Shown: piece by piece, positions 18,622-26,181 of the stretch
Layout: each line of letters opens with the position of its first letter
Numbering within the stretch: position 1 is the first letter of the stretch
Position numbers and translations under genes: made by a program
Assembly: GCF_030813115.1 (NCBI RefSeq)
Contig: NZ_JAUSTY010000017.1
Span: 1 to 64,000 of the forward strand
From: Bacillus horti
GTDB lineage: Bacteria > Bacillota > Bacilli > Caldalkalibacillales > JCM-10596
Length of the DNA stretch: 64,000 nt
Reading direction: 5' to 3'
The notes under the pieces: generated by a model
What the model saw: only the letters and a program-made list of their open reading frames with translations
Databases searched by the model: none
What the model was told of the DNA's origin: nothing

Positions 18622-20079
18622 GTGTTTGTTACTATTCATGTACGTAACCACAAAGAACAACAACTGCTACATAATTTAACTTACATTGATGCCCCTTGTA
18701 TCCTTTTTCATCATCATTCAGGTCGCTTGCTAGGATGTAATGATCAGTTTTTACGTGTATCTCACTATCGTCCCGAGCAGCTTAAAGATATATACATATA
18801 TGAAGGTTTGTTCCAAAATATAAGAAATATTCATGAATTGCAGCAAATTATTGTACAGAATAATAAGGCGAACATAGAGTGGAAAGGTGCAAATCAGTTA
18901 TGGCGAAGCCAAATCCGCCCCTTTTGTATTCCTTTCGAACAGCTGGATCAGCAGCAGGATTATCCCGAATACTTGTGTCTTCAATTTATGGAGGGTCAAG
19001 AACAACAGGGTCAAGAATATCAACGTGAATTCCTTTCTCTATTTTCTGAGCAGCTACTCAGCCAATCCCATTTAGCCTTACTTCTTGTAGATTGTGAGGG
19101 AGAAGTGCTGACAATGACGAAAGCGGCTACAGAGATCATGGGTGGAGAAATAGAGGATTATATCGGTCAAAACATCTTAGAGTATTATGCCTCCCTACCC
19201 TTTAACCGCAGATTAATCCACAAATCCCTTTTCAGAGAGATCAGCATCCGTAACAAAGTATTGATGTGGGACGATGGTCAAGCGGAAAGAGAGCTTTTGC
19301 TTGATAGCTTTCCGATTTATGATCTGGATCGCAATTGGATAGGTATGTCTATATTTATCAAGGATGTTACAAATGTACGCTTACTAGAGGATCAGATCCG
19401 CCGAAAAGATCGATTGGCTATGATTGGACAAGTAGCGGCTGGAACAGCTCATGAAATAAGAAATCCACTCACTTCTATTAAAGGCTTCTTACAGGTCATG
19501 AAAAAGACATTAGAGGACCACAGCCTGACGAAGGAAGTTCATTACACCGACATCATGCTCGAAGAAATCGAAAGAATTAATCATCTTTTAGGAGAGTTCC
19601 TATTATTAAGTCGATCAAAGGAAACAAAGTTTGAAATTATCCACATGGTAGAGCTAATGACACAGTTCTTACCGGTTATAGGAAATGAGGCATCCTTGCA
19701 GGGGGTAGCCATTGAGCATCAGGAACAGGAGAACTTACCTAAAGTAATCGGTAATCGGGATCTATTGAAACAGGTTTTTTTGAATATTTGTAAAAATGCG
19801 ATTGAAGCCATTCAAGGATCAGGCAAGATTAAAATTTCTTATCAAATTGATCCTAGAAATAAAGTCATGCACATTCATTTTGCTGATAATGGTCCAGGAA
19901 TTCCCTCCTATATTAGGGAAAAGATCTTTGATCCCTTCTTTACAACTAAGGAAAACGGAACAGGTCTTGGGCTTTCTGTGTGTCATCGCATTATTCATGA
20001 TATGGGTGGGGAGATTAATGTTTCATCGACGGAACGAGAAACGTTATTTACCGTTCAGATCCCCTATATAGAGACGTAA
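18622..20079 (+). CDS. soluble PAS-domain sensor histidine kinase, sporulation-kinase type
   Basis: 485 residues from GTG 18622, which has AGGGGGAG just upstream; the ATG at 18601 does not. No membrane segment. Two PAS-like regions (about 15-130 and 145-255) precede the HisKA domain with the phosphorylated His277 in GTAHEIRNPLTSIKGF. The ATPase domain has KNAIEAI (N box), ADNGPGIP and ENGTGLGLSV. This arrangement resembles the cytosolic KinA/KinE group that feeds phosphate to Spo0F. No response regulator is adjacent, typical of orphan phosphorelay kinases. It is inserted between the SRP RNA and dnaX. The sigma-H-like promoter supports a role in initiating sporulation; this is inference. Confidence 0.9.
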   Translation: MFVTIHVRNHKEQQLLHNLTYIDAPCILFHHHSGRLLGCNDQFLRVSHYRPEQLKDIYIYEGLFQNIRNIHELQQIIVQNNKANIEWKGANQLWRSQIRPFCIPFEQLDQQQDYPEYLCLQFMEGQEQQGQEYQREFLSLFSEQLLSQSHLALLLVDCEGEVLTMTKAATEIMGGEIEDYIGQNILEYYASLPFNRRLIHKSLFREISIRNKVLMWDDGQAERELLLDSFPIYDLDRNWIGMSIFIKDVTNVRLLEDQIRRKDRLAMIGQVAAGTAHEIRNPLTSIKGFLQVMKKTLEDHSLTKEVHYTDIMLEEIERINHLLGEFLLLSRSKETKFEIIHMVELMTQFLPVIGNEASLQGVAIEHQEQENLPKVIGNRDLLKQVFLNICKNAIEAIQGSGKIKISYQIDPRNKVMHIHFADNGPGIPSYIREKIFDPFFTTKENGTGLGLSVCHRIIHDMGGEINVSSTERETLFTVQIPYIET

Positions 20080-20140
20080 ATTAGGCGTAACTTCTGCTAA
20101 TGATTAAAGGATGAAAGCAGCTATCATAAAGCAGATTTGC

Positions 20141-20170
20141 GCCTCTTTAGCTTTTTTGGGGCTTTTTCTT
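20141..20170 (+). terminator. terminator after the histidine kinase
   Basis: GCCTC pairs with GGGGC (one T-G pair) around a T-rich loop, followed by TTTTTCTT. The stem is short. Confidence 0.55.
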
Positions 20171-20196
20171 AGTTGGAAGCCTCTTTTGTCTGCTTA

Positions 20197-20226
20197 TTAG
20201 TGTCAGAAGCCTAAGCATGATATAAT
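20197..20226 (+). promoter_or_regulatory. candidate promoter of dnaX
   Basis: A perfect TATAAT at 20221 has a TG one base upstream (extended -10). The -35 TTAGTG at 18-base spacing is weak. It lies about 75 bases before dnaX. Confidence 0.5.
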
Positions 20227-20300
20227 AAAAAGATGAGACTCTCTATGGAACATAGAGCTTAGCGAAACGTTCGAATCGTAAGGAATGGAGCTGGATCTTG

Positions 20301-22067
20301 ATGAAGCACCAAGCGTTATATCGAGCATGGCGACCACAGGGATTTGCTGACGTTGTGGATCAGGTGCATATCACCAAAACTTTACAAAACGCTCTGATTG
20401 AAAATAACTGCTCTCACGCCTACTTATTTAATGGACCTAGGGGAACAGGAAAGACATCAACAGCCAAAATTTTAGCTAAGGCCGTTAACTGTGAAAAAGC
20501 ACCTGTTGCTGAACCTTGCAATGAATGTGCTAGCTGTTTGGGTATTACACGAGGCAGTGTTGTTGATGTCGTAGAAATCGATGCCGCCTCCAATAACGGT
20601 GTGGATGAAATTCGAGATATTCGTGATAAAGTAAGATTCTCTCCTACAGAGGTGAGAATGAAAGTATACATTATTGATGAGGTTCATATGCTAACGCAGG
20701 GTGCGTTTAACGCTTTACTTAAAACACTTGAGGAACCACCTGCCCATGTTATGTTTATCCTAGCTACTACAGAACCGCATAAAATTCCGCTCACGATTAT
20801 CTCACGCTGTCAGCGCTTTGATTTCCGACGGATTTCAAAATCGGCCATTGCCCATCACCTTCAGCGTGTTTGTGAGCAGGAGAAGATAGAGATTGAGACT
20901 GCTGCCCTGCAACTATTGGCTCAGGTTGCTGAAGGGGGAATGAGGGATGCTCTCAGTCTTCTTGATCAAGCTTCCTCCTTCGCGGAAGCTGGGGTTACAT
21001 TAGATGATGTATTAATGGTTACTGGAGCTGTTTCTCAAGAGGCTCTTGCCACTTTAGCCGATGCGATGCTTGGAGGACGAGTCGACGAAGCCATACGAAG
21101 CATTCACGTCTTGCTAGAGCAAGGAAAGGAGCCGACAAGACTGGTGGAGGATCTTATCCTATACTTCCGGGATATGCTACTCTATCAAACGTCTGCTGAC
21201 CTAGAGAACCTGCTAGAGCGTGTCCAGCTGACAGAGGACTTTAAGCATAAGGCAAAGCAGTATTCTAAGGATCAGCTTGTTCGCTCTGTAGAAAGATTAA
21301 GCTATGTCCAGCAGGAAATGAAGTGGACGAATCATCCACGTGTATTTTTAGAGATTGCCAGCATTCAGAGCGTGGAAGTCTCGGCTTCTCCTCTTGTTGT
21401 AGAGAATGAAAAGGGTGCTGCTGGTCCAAACAGCATGCAGGAGAATTTACAAGGGGCGGGATCACCAGAGACCCTTCAACGCTTGGAAGCCAAAGTGAAT
21501 GAATTAGAAAAACGTCTACAGCAAGTCCAACAAACAGGTGGATCACCGAATAGCGGTTCTGATTCAGGTACTATAGATTTGAAAGCGAAGAAAAGGGCAA
21601 AGCCGATCCAGCTCTCTACAGATAAGCTAGTAGACATGCTGAAAAAAGCAAGTAAACCCACTCTCATACAACTGACAGAGCAGTGGCAGATTATCCTTGA
21701 GGAAGTCAAAAAGAAAAAAATAGTACTCAAAGCACTGTTAAGTGATTGCGAGCCTGTAGCTTGCTCAGAGGACTTTTTCATTCTAGCCTTTAAAAATGAA
21801 TTTCATCGCAATACTTCAGAGGAAGAACAGCACCGAGAAATGATTGAAGAAGTGATTCATAGGCAGATGAAATCAACTGCGAAAATGATCACAATTATGT
21901 ATAATGAATGGGATGAAGTCAAACAACAGTTTATCAAGGAGCAGCGAGGAGAAGGTCGACCTCAGGAGAAGAGTGAGCAACAAGAGCAGGACGATGTTGT
22001 TGTAGAGGAAGCGGTTAAGCTTGTGGGTGAGGATCTAGTTGAAATTATTTCCTCAGAGGAAGAGTGA
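20301..22067 (+). CDS. dnaX: DNA polymerase III subunit gamma/tau
   Basis: 588 residues. It is the clamp-loader motor that opens the beta clamp and couples polymerases at the fork. Walker A GPRGTGKTSTAKI, the four-cysteine zinc knuckle (CEKAPVAEPCNECASC), Walker B IIDEVHML and the SRC sensor (ISRCQRF) are intact. The C-terminal 230 residues are tau-specific with a coiled-coil segment (about 390-415). A TTG at 20298 is an alternative start one codon earlier; GGAG lies 7 bases before it and 10 before the ATG. First gene of dnaX-ebfC-recR-yaaL. Confidence 0.97.
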   Translation: MKHQALYRAWRPQGFADVVDQVHITKTLQNALIENNCSHAYLFNGPRGTGKTSTAKILAKAVNCEKAPVAEPCNECASCLGITRGSVVDVVEIDAASNNGVDEIRDIRDKVRFSPTEVRMKVYIIDEVHMLTQGAFNALLKTLEEPPAHVMFILATTEPHKIPLTIISRCQRFDFRRISKSAIAHHLQRVCEQEKIEIETAALQLLAQVAEGGMRDALSLLDQASSFAEAGVTLDDVLMVTGAVSQEALATLADAMLGGRVDEAIRSIHVLLEQGKEPTRLVEDLILYFRDMLLYQTSADLENLLERVQLTEDFKHKAKQYSKDQLVRSVERLSYVQQEMKWTNHPRVFLEIASIQSVEVSASPLVVENEKGAAGPNSMQENLQGAGSPETLQRLEAKVNELEKRLQQVQQTGGSPNSGSDSGTIDLKAKKRAKPIQLSTDKLVDMLKKASKPTLIQLTEQWQIILEEVKKKKIVLKALLSDCEPVACSEDFFILAFKNEFHRNTSEEEQHREMIEEVIHRQMKSTAKMITIMYNEWDEVKQQFIKEQRGEGRPQEKSEQQEQDDVVVEEAVKLVGEDLVEIISSEEE

Positions 22068-22138
22068 TGTTCATCTACTGATGATGTGGCTTAATCTAGA
22101 TCTTAAGAAATAAACAATAGCTTAGGAGGAAATGAACG

Positions 22139-22450
22139 ATGAAAAATATGGGAAATATGATGAAGCAGGTTCAAAAAATGCAAAAGCAAATGCAGCAGGC
22201 TCAGGAGGAGCTAAAGGAAAAAACAGTAACCGGAACAGCTGGAGGAGGCATGGTGACGATTACTGCTACTGGTCATAAAGAAATTTTAGATATTACGATT
22301 AAGCCAGAGGCTGTTGATCCTGACGATGTAGAAATGCTGCAAGACCTAGTGCTCGCTGCTCTAAACGATGCCCTTAAGCAGGTTGATGACCTAGTTGCTA
22401 AGGACATGGGTAAATTTACAGGGGGCATGAATATCCCTGGATTATTCTAA
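22139..22450 (+). CDS. yaaK: YbaB/EbfC family nucleoid-associated protein
   Basis: 103 residues. A small dimeric DNA-binding protein of the YbaB/EbfC family: [18 protein letters not shown] is the N-terminal helix, [18 protein letters not shown] the beta sheet, and [15 protein letters not shown] the conserved second helix. AGGAGG precedes the ATG. It always accompanies dnaX and recR. It is thought to organise DNA or assist repair, but its exact role is not settled. Confidence 0.96.
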   Translation: MKNMGNMMKQVQKMQKQMQQAQEELKEKTVTGTAGGGMVTITATGHKEILDITIKPEAVDPDDVEMLQDLVLAALNDALKQVDDLVAKDMGKFTGGMNIPGLF

Positions 22451-22475
22451 CCCGTGAACAAAGGGGGCCACATCC

Positions 22476-23072
22476 GTGTATTACCCAGAACCAATATCAA
22501 AATTAATTGAAGGCTTTATGAAATTGCCAGGCATCGGTCCGAAAACGGCAGGTCGTCTGGCGTTTTTCGTCCTAAGTATGAAGGAAGATGACGTGTTAGA
22601 TTTAGGAAAGGCTCTCGTCAACGCAAAGCGTAATCTAACGTATTGTACCGTTTGCTGCAATATTACGGATATAGATCCTTGTCGAATCTGTATGGATAAG
22701 CACCGTGACCAATCTGTTATTTGTGTTGTCCAGGATCCTAAGGATGTCATTGCTATGGAACGGACAAAGGAATTTCAAGGCTTGTATCATGTGTTAAATG
22801 GAGCCATTTCCCCTATGGAGGGGATCGGTCCAGAGGATATTAAAATACCTGAGCTCCTCAAACGCTTAGAAAATGAAGAGGTTCAGGAAATTATTCTTGC
22901 TACAAACCCAACCATTGAGGGAGAAGCTACTTCTATGTATATTTCCAAGCTTATTAAGCCATTCGGTTTAAAGGTGACGAGGATCGCCCATGGTCTTCCT
23001 GTTGGTGGAGATTTAGAATATGCTGATGAAGTAACCCTTATGAAAGCGTTAGAGGGTAGAAGAGAGATTTAA
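22476..23072 (+). CDS. recR: recombination mediator RecR
   Basis: 198 residues from GTG 22476 with AAGGGGG upstream. It acts with RecO to load RecA on gapped DNA. The helix-hairpin-helix ([15 protein letters not shown]), the four-cysteine zinc finger ([16 protein letters not shown]), the Toprim domain (about 80-175) and the C-terminal Walker B-like region ([16 protein letters not shown]) are all present. Confidence 0.97.
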   Translation: MYYPEPISKLIEGFMKLPGIGPKTAGRLAFFVLSMKEDDVLDLGKALVNAKRNLTYCTVCCNITDIDPCRICMDKHRDQSVICVVQDPKDVIAMERTKEFQGLYHVLNGAISPMEGIGPEDIKIPELLKRLENEEVQEIILATNPTIEGEATSMYISKLIKPFGLKVTRIAHGLPVGGDLEYADEVTLMKALEGRREI

Positions 23073-23155
23073 ATGATCTCTTTCCCTAAGCTCAAAGATT
23101 CCATCATGTTTTGTCCTACTCTTACATACACTAGGGAATGTAAGGGGGAGGTCGT

Positions 23156-23434
23156 ATGTTTTGGAGGAGGAAAAATATCGCAGATAATGAGCAGTATCGG
23201 TTGATTGCAAGCATAGAAGAAGCACGTAAGAAATGGTCGGAGATTCAAGCTTGGAGAATCTGTGATGAGGATAGCTTTGAAGCGCAGATTCCAAAGCTAT
23301 TAGCTGAGATCAGATACAGTTATTTACTTAGGCAGGCCCGCCAGAGAGAGTATGTGAATCGGTGGTACTTTGAGTTTCAGGAATTAAGTCACAAACGAAA
23401 GCTAGAGACTCAAACTTTGTATTCTCAACAATGA
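23156..23434 (+). CDS. yaaL: YaaL family protein (DUF2508)
   Basis: 92 residues, highly charged and helical. LIASIEEARKKWSEIQAW and YLLRQARQREYVNRWYF are typical of the DUF2508/YaaL family, found after recR in spore-forming Bacilli. Function unknown; linked to sporulation only by occurrence. Start ATG 23156 (MFWRRK) with AAGGGGGAGG upstream. Confidence 0.88.
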   Translation: MFWRRKNIADNEQYRLIASIEEARKKWSEIQAWRICDEDSFEAQIPKLLAEIRYSYLLRQARQREYVNRWYFEFQELSHKRKLETQTLYSQQ

Positions 23435-23454
23435 GGAGAATAATAAGTTAAGCT

Positions 23455-23483
23455 GAAGGAGCACAGCTATGTGCTTCTTTTTT
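23455..23483 (+). terminator. terminator of the dnaX-yaaL operon
   Basis: GAAGGAGCACA pairs with TGTGCTTCT (one G-T pair), loop GCTA, followed by six T. Confidence 0.85.
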
Positions 23484-23639
23484 GTGTTTGAAGGAAAATC
23501 CAAAAAATAATAAAATCCCATATTATTTGAAACTTTCCCCATATTTTAAAGTCGTTATATATAACGAGTCCCCATTTAGTGAATCAGATCATGATAATTG
23601 AATAGGAGAAGGTGAACAATTAAACGAAGTAATAAAAAT

Positions 23640-24290
23640 GTGGATGTGAGAATATTGAAGAAAAAAATACTTATTATATCAGGGTCTGTATTGATCAGTG
23701 CTGTGTTAGGAGTAGTTATAGTCTTTGGAAATAGTGCCATGAATATTGAGGAAGATCATTACTCTTATGATTCTGAGAGAAAAAAGCAACATGTTAATCA
23801 TAGTGATGGCGGATTTACAATTCCTCTAGAAAGCTTAGAAGAAGAAATGTGGTTTGTTGATGCCGTCATTTATGGTACGGTATTAGAACAAGAGGAATCG
23901 TACGAACAAAATACAAATATCACCCCCAAAATTGATTTTAATTTTCCAGTCACTCCATCTACAGTTATGGTTAATGAAGTTATGTATGGTGATATTGGAA
24001 AAGATAAGATTACCTTTTTACAGCATGGTTCAATTTTGGAGCAAATTGGTGCTAGTAAGTTAGTAAACGAAGGAGAAGAATATATTTTATTATTAATGAA
24101 AACGACATGGGGCGACTATTGGCCCTATCATGATGAAAAAGGGATATGGAAAGTGGAAGAAGGACGAGTTTCGTATGTAGGGACAGACGAACATTTAGCA
24201 CATTTGCAGAACCTTACAGTTGAAGAGTTTAGTAAGGTTGTCAGAGATGCAGGACAAAATAAAAAGAAACCAGCTTCTGTTGTTGAATAG
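23640..24290 (+). CDS. hypothetical membrane-anchored or exported protein
   Basis: 216 residues as drawn from GTG 23640. A positively charged start and one hydrophobic segment (about residues 9-29, ILIISGSVLISAVLGVVIVF) suggest a signal anchor. The rest is a beta-rich extracellular domain with YGTVLEQEE, VNEVMYGD and NEGEEYILLLMKT, a pattern I know only from uncharacterised Bacillus proteins. The start is unclear: the good ribosome site AGGAGAAGG (23604-23612) is too far from the GTG codons at 23640 and 23646 but fits an ATT codon at 23619, directly after an in-frame TGA. It lies between yaaL and bofA, is more AT-rich than its neighbours and is probably an insertion. Function unknown. Confidence 0.65.
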   Translation: MDVRILKKKILIISGSVLISAVLGVVIVFGNSAMNIEEDHYSYDSERKKQHVNHSDGGFTIPLESLEEEMWFVDAVIYGTVLEQEESYEQNTNITPKIDFNFPVTPSTVMVNEVMYGDIGKDKITFLQHGSILEQIGASKLVNEGEEYILLLMKTTWGDYWPYHDEKGIWKVEEGRVSYVGTDEHLAHLQNLTVEEFSKVVRDAGQNKKKPASVVE

Positions 24291-24322
24291 CTTCAATGAA
24301 TCATAGACCTGGAATCGTTGAA

Positions 24323-24368
24323 GAAGTCTACTGGAAGGGATTTATTCCCGTTAAGTAGGCTTCTTTTC
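24323..24368 (+). terminator. terminator after the hypothetical gene
   Basis: GAAGTCTACT pairs with AGTAGGCTTC (one G-T pair), with GGGA/TCCC inside, followed by TTTTC. Confidence 0.8.
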
Positions 24369-24449
24369 TTGTTCTAGCCCTTAGCTCCCCAGCATAGATA
24401 TAGAAGCAAATAAGAGCAGACAAGCCGTGCTGTGAAGGAGGACAAGCGA

Positions 24450-24713
24450 ATGAACATATGGCAAATGGTGTTGATTGGAGTAGGAGCTTTCATTATGGTG
24501 ATGATGACACAGGTTAAAGCCGGCCCTATACGCTGGATAGGCAGACGCATGATTGAGATTACTCTTGGGGCTCTTGCTTTGTTTGTCATTAACCTTTTTG
24601 CTGGAGGGTACGGTTTTCAGATCCCGCTTAATCTAATCACCGTGGCCATGGCAGGGCTATTAGGGGTACCTGGAATTTTGGGACTCGTTTGCATCAAGCT
24701 ATTTATCCTTTGA
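24450..24713 (+). CDS. bofA: pro-sigma-K processing inhibitor BofA
   Basis: 87 residues, two hydrophobic segments (about 2-20 and 33-55). PLNLITVAMAGLLGVPGI matches the conserved C-terminal part of BofA. In the outer forespore membrane BofA with SpoIVFA holds the SpoIVFB protease inactive until the forespore signals, so sigma-K activation is timed. ATG 24450 has GAAGGAGG upstream; an upstream in-frame start at 24432 overlaps that site. It follows recR-yaaL as in B. subtilis. Confidence 0.93.
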   Translation: MNIWQMVLIGVGAFIMVMMTQVKAGPIRWIGRRMIEITLGALALFVINLFAGGYGFQIPLNLITVAMAGLLGVPGILGLVCIKLFIL

Positions 24714-24778
24714 TTGGTTCTTGACCAAGCCTCCTTATTCTTGTAATCTTAAGTCAAAAATGTGAAAAAATTGACCAG
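24714..24778. promoter_or_regulatory. repeat-rich upstream region of the AimR-like gene
   Basis: TTGGT-TCTTG-ACCAA is a palindrome at 24714-24728. TTGACCA occurs twice (24721 and 24771), and GTCAA (24753) is inverted to TTGAC (24771) across 13 bases. The symmetry suggests binding sites for a dimeric regulator, perhaps the AimR-like protein itself. No convincing -35/-10 pair is visible. Confidence 0.35.
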
Positions 24779-24808
24779 GAATATAGTGGCGTAAAGGAGG
24801 AAGGACGG

Positions 24809-25957
24809 ATGCTCCCCAAAAAAATTCTTCATGCTCTTGAACAAAGAGAAGACATTGGCCAAAGAGTATTATCTCAGGTGGCTGGTGTCAATGAATCAAC
24901 CATTTCTAGATACCTGCATGGGTATGAAGAGTTAAATTTTGAATCAGCTCTAAAAATCGTCAAGCTACTATTTCCTGACCAAGAAAAAGAGCTGATGCAG
25001 GAGTATGTACTCACTCAAAAATCCAGAAATGCAAGATATGCTCTCGAATATTGTACCATGAATCGCCTACCGGCACATTGTGAGCAAATCATAGACATAT
25101 TGGCCAGCTCAAGTAACCCGATCGATAAAGAGTGGGCCACCTTATATCGTTTTACACGTATACAAAATCAGCAGCAGCTTCATCCTCTAGAGCTTCTAAA
25201 GCAAATTGAGATCTTTAATCCTAAGCAGCTAGAGGTACAAATTCTAAAAACGATTATTAAAGCGTATATTTTTGTTGAGCTTAACGATTATCAGAGCTTA
25301 AAGCTATACATGAAAGACATTGAAATAAGCATTGCTAACGTTAAAAGCTCCTTTATGCAAAACTGCTTGAACATTCGCGTAGGCTTAATTATGAATTATG
25401 CTACTCTTTATGGGAATGATATACCTAAGGCAAGACACTACAGTCACTTAGTGATCAACCAACATTATTTTCCACATGTGAAAGCTTTAGCGTTTCATCA
25501 TTTAGGTCATTCCTACCTATTTGAGGATTATAAGAAGGCTAATCAGTATCTTAGCTTAGCGTACAAATCCTTCATCGAAAATAACAATGAGACACTTGCC
25601 TACTCCTCTCAGCTCACCCTTTCCTTTATTCAGTCCTATTGGAGAATCGAGAGAGATTTCCCTTTTGAGCTTAAAGGACATAAGGAAAAGACAGAATATA
25701 TTTATTATTTAATTCAGCTTAGGGAAACAGACCAGGCCAAACAAGTCATGGACGAGATAGATGTCAAAGATTTGTCTAACTGGAGCAAAGGCTTCTATTA
25801 CTACTTTCAAGGGTTGTTAAGTGGAGAAAAGGATGCTTTCTACCATTCCGTTGATTATTTTAGAAGGGCTGGTGACGCGTTCCATAGAAGGCTACCGATT
25901 GATGAGCTTAAGCGAATGAATGAAAATGCCATTCTTATTAAAATTTTTTCAAACTAG
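24809..25957 (+). CDS. AimR-family peptide-pheromone receptor and DNA-binding regulator
   Basis: 382 residues, close to the length of phage SPbeta AimR as I recall it. The N-terminal helix-turn-helix (about 15-45) has VAGVNESTISRYLHGYEELN. The rest is a helical TPR-type peptide-binding superhelix. Landmarks shared with AimR include FPDQEKELMQEY, ARYALEYC, GHSYLFEDYKKA, GFYYYFQGLLSGEKDAFYHS and the C-terminal LPIDELKRMNENAILIKI. AimR proteins bind DNA as dimers and release or change targets when a small exported and re-imported peptide binds. AAAGGAGG lies 8 bases before the ATG. The next gene starts 11 bases later and encodes a signal-peptide-bearing 53-mer. The neighbours (bofA, gin) are core sporulation genes, not phage genes. 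Confidence 0.88.
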   Translation: MLPKKILHALEQREDIGQRVLSQVAGVNESTISRYLHGYEELNFESALKIVKLLFPDQEKELMQEYVLTQKSRNARYALEYCTMNRLPAHCEQIIDILASSSNPIDKEWATLYRFTRIQNQQQLHPLELLKQIEIFNPKQLEVQILKTIIKAYIFVELNDYQSLKLYMKDIEISIANVKSSFMQNCLNIRVGLIMNYATLYGNDIPKARHYSHLVINQHYFPHVKALAFHHLGHSYLFEDYKKANQYLSLAYKSFIENNNETLAYSSQLTLSFIQSYWRIERDFPFELKGHKEKTEYIYYLIQLRETDQAKQVMDEIDVKDLSNWSKGFYYYFQGLLSGEKDAFYHSVDYFRRAGDAFHRRLPIDELKRMNENAILIKIFSN

Positions 25958-25968
25958 GAGTAGATCAT

Positions 25969-26130
25969 GTGAAGCAATCAGTGAAAAAATGGATAGCGGG
26001 CTACACGGTACTAGCAGGAATATGTTTATTTGCTGGAACGGTATCAGCTGAGCCTAACTCTGTCGTTAATCCTACCATCATGAACAATTTACAACAGTTA
26101 GCCTATCAACAAAATAATGATTTTGTATAA
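25969..26130 (+). CDS. AimP/Phr-like exported signal peptide precursor
   Basis: A 53-residue frame starting at GTG 25969 with AGGAG 8 bases upstream; the AGGAG overlaps the stop region of the AimR-like gene. It begins MKQSVKKWIAGYT, a basic n-region plus hydrophobic core, and ends the signal sequence at GTVSA before EP, a normal signal-peptidase site. The remaining 26 residues are polar and end in YQQNNDFV. Receptor gene, then a short secreted precursor a few bases downstream, is the arrangement of AimR-AimP, Rap-Phr and PlcR-PapR. In those systems 5-8 residues at or near the C-terminus are the active signal, so the last 5-8 residues here are the likely mature peptide. That is inference; no processing can be seen in the sequence. 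Confidence 0.8.
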   Translation: MKQSVKKWIAGYTVLAGICLFAGTVSAEPNSVVNPTIMNNLQQLAYQQNNDFV

Positions 26131-26170
26131 TCCTTAAAGAAAGAATCGTAGCTTTTCCTATTATAAGGAG
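26131..26170 (+). promoter_or_regulatory. possible ribosome-site-sequestering hairpin before the DUF2515 gene
   Basis: TCCTTA directly after the peptide-gene stop codon is complementary to TAAGGA (26164-26169), which is the Shine-Dalgarno of the next gene. Ribosomes finishing the peptide gene would cover the first arm, so translation of the two genes could be coupled. The stem is only 6 bp with a 27-base loop. Confidence 0.3.
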
Positions 26171-26181
26171 CGTAGCAGCCT

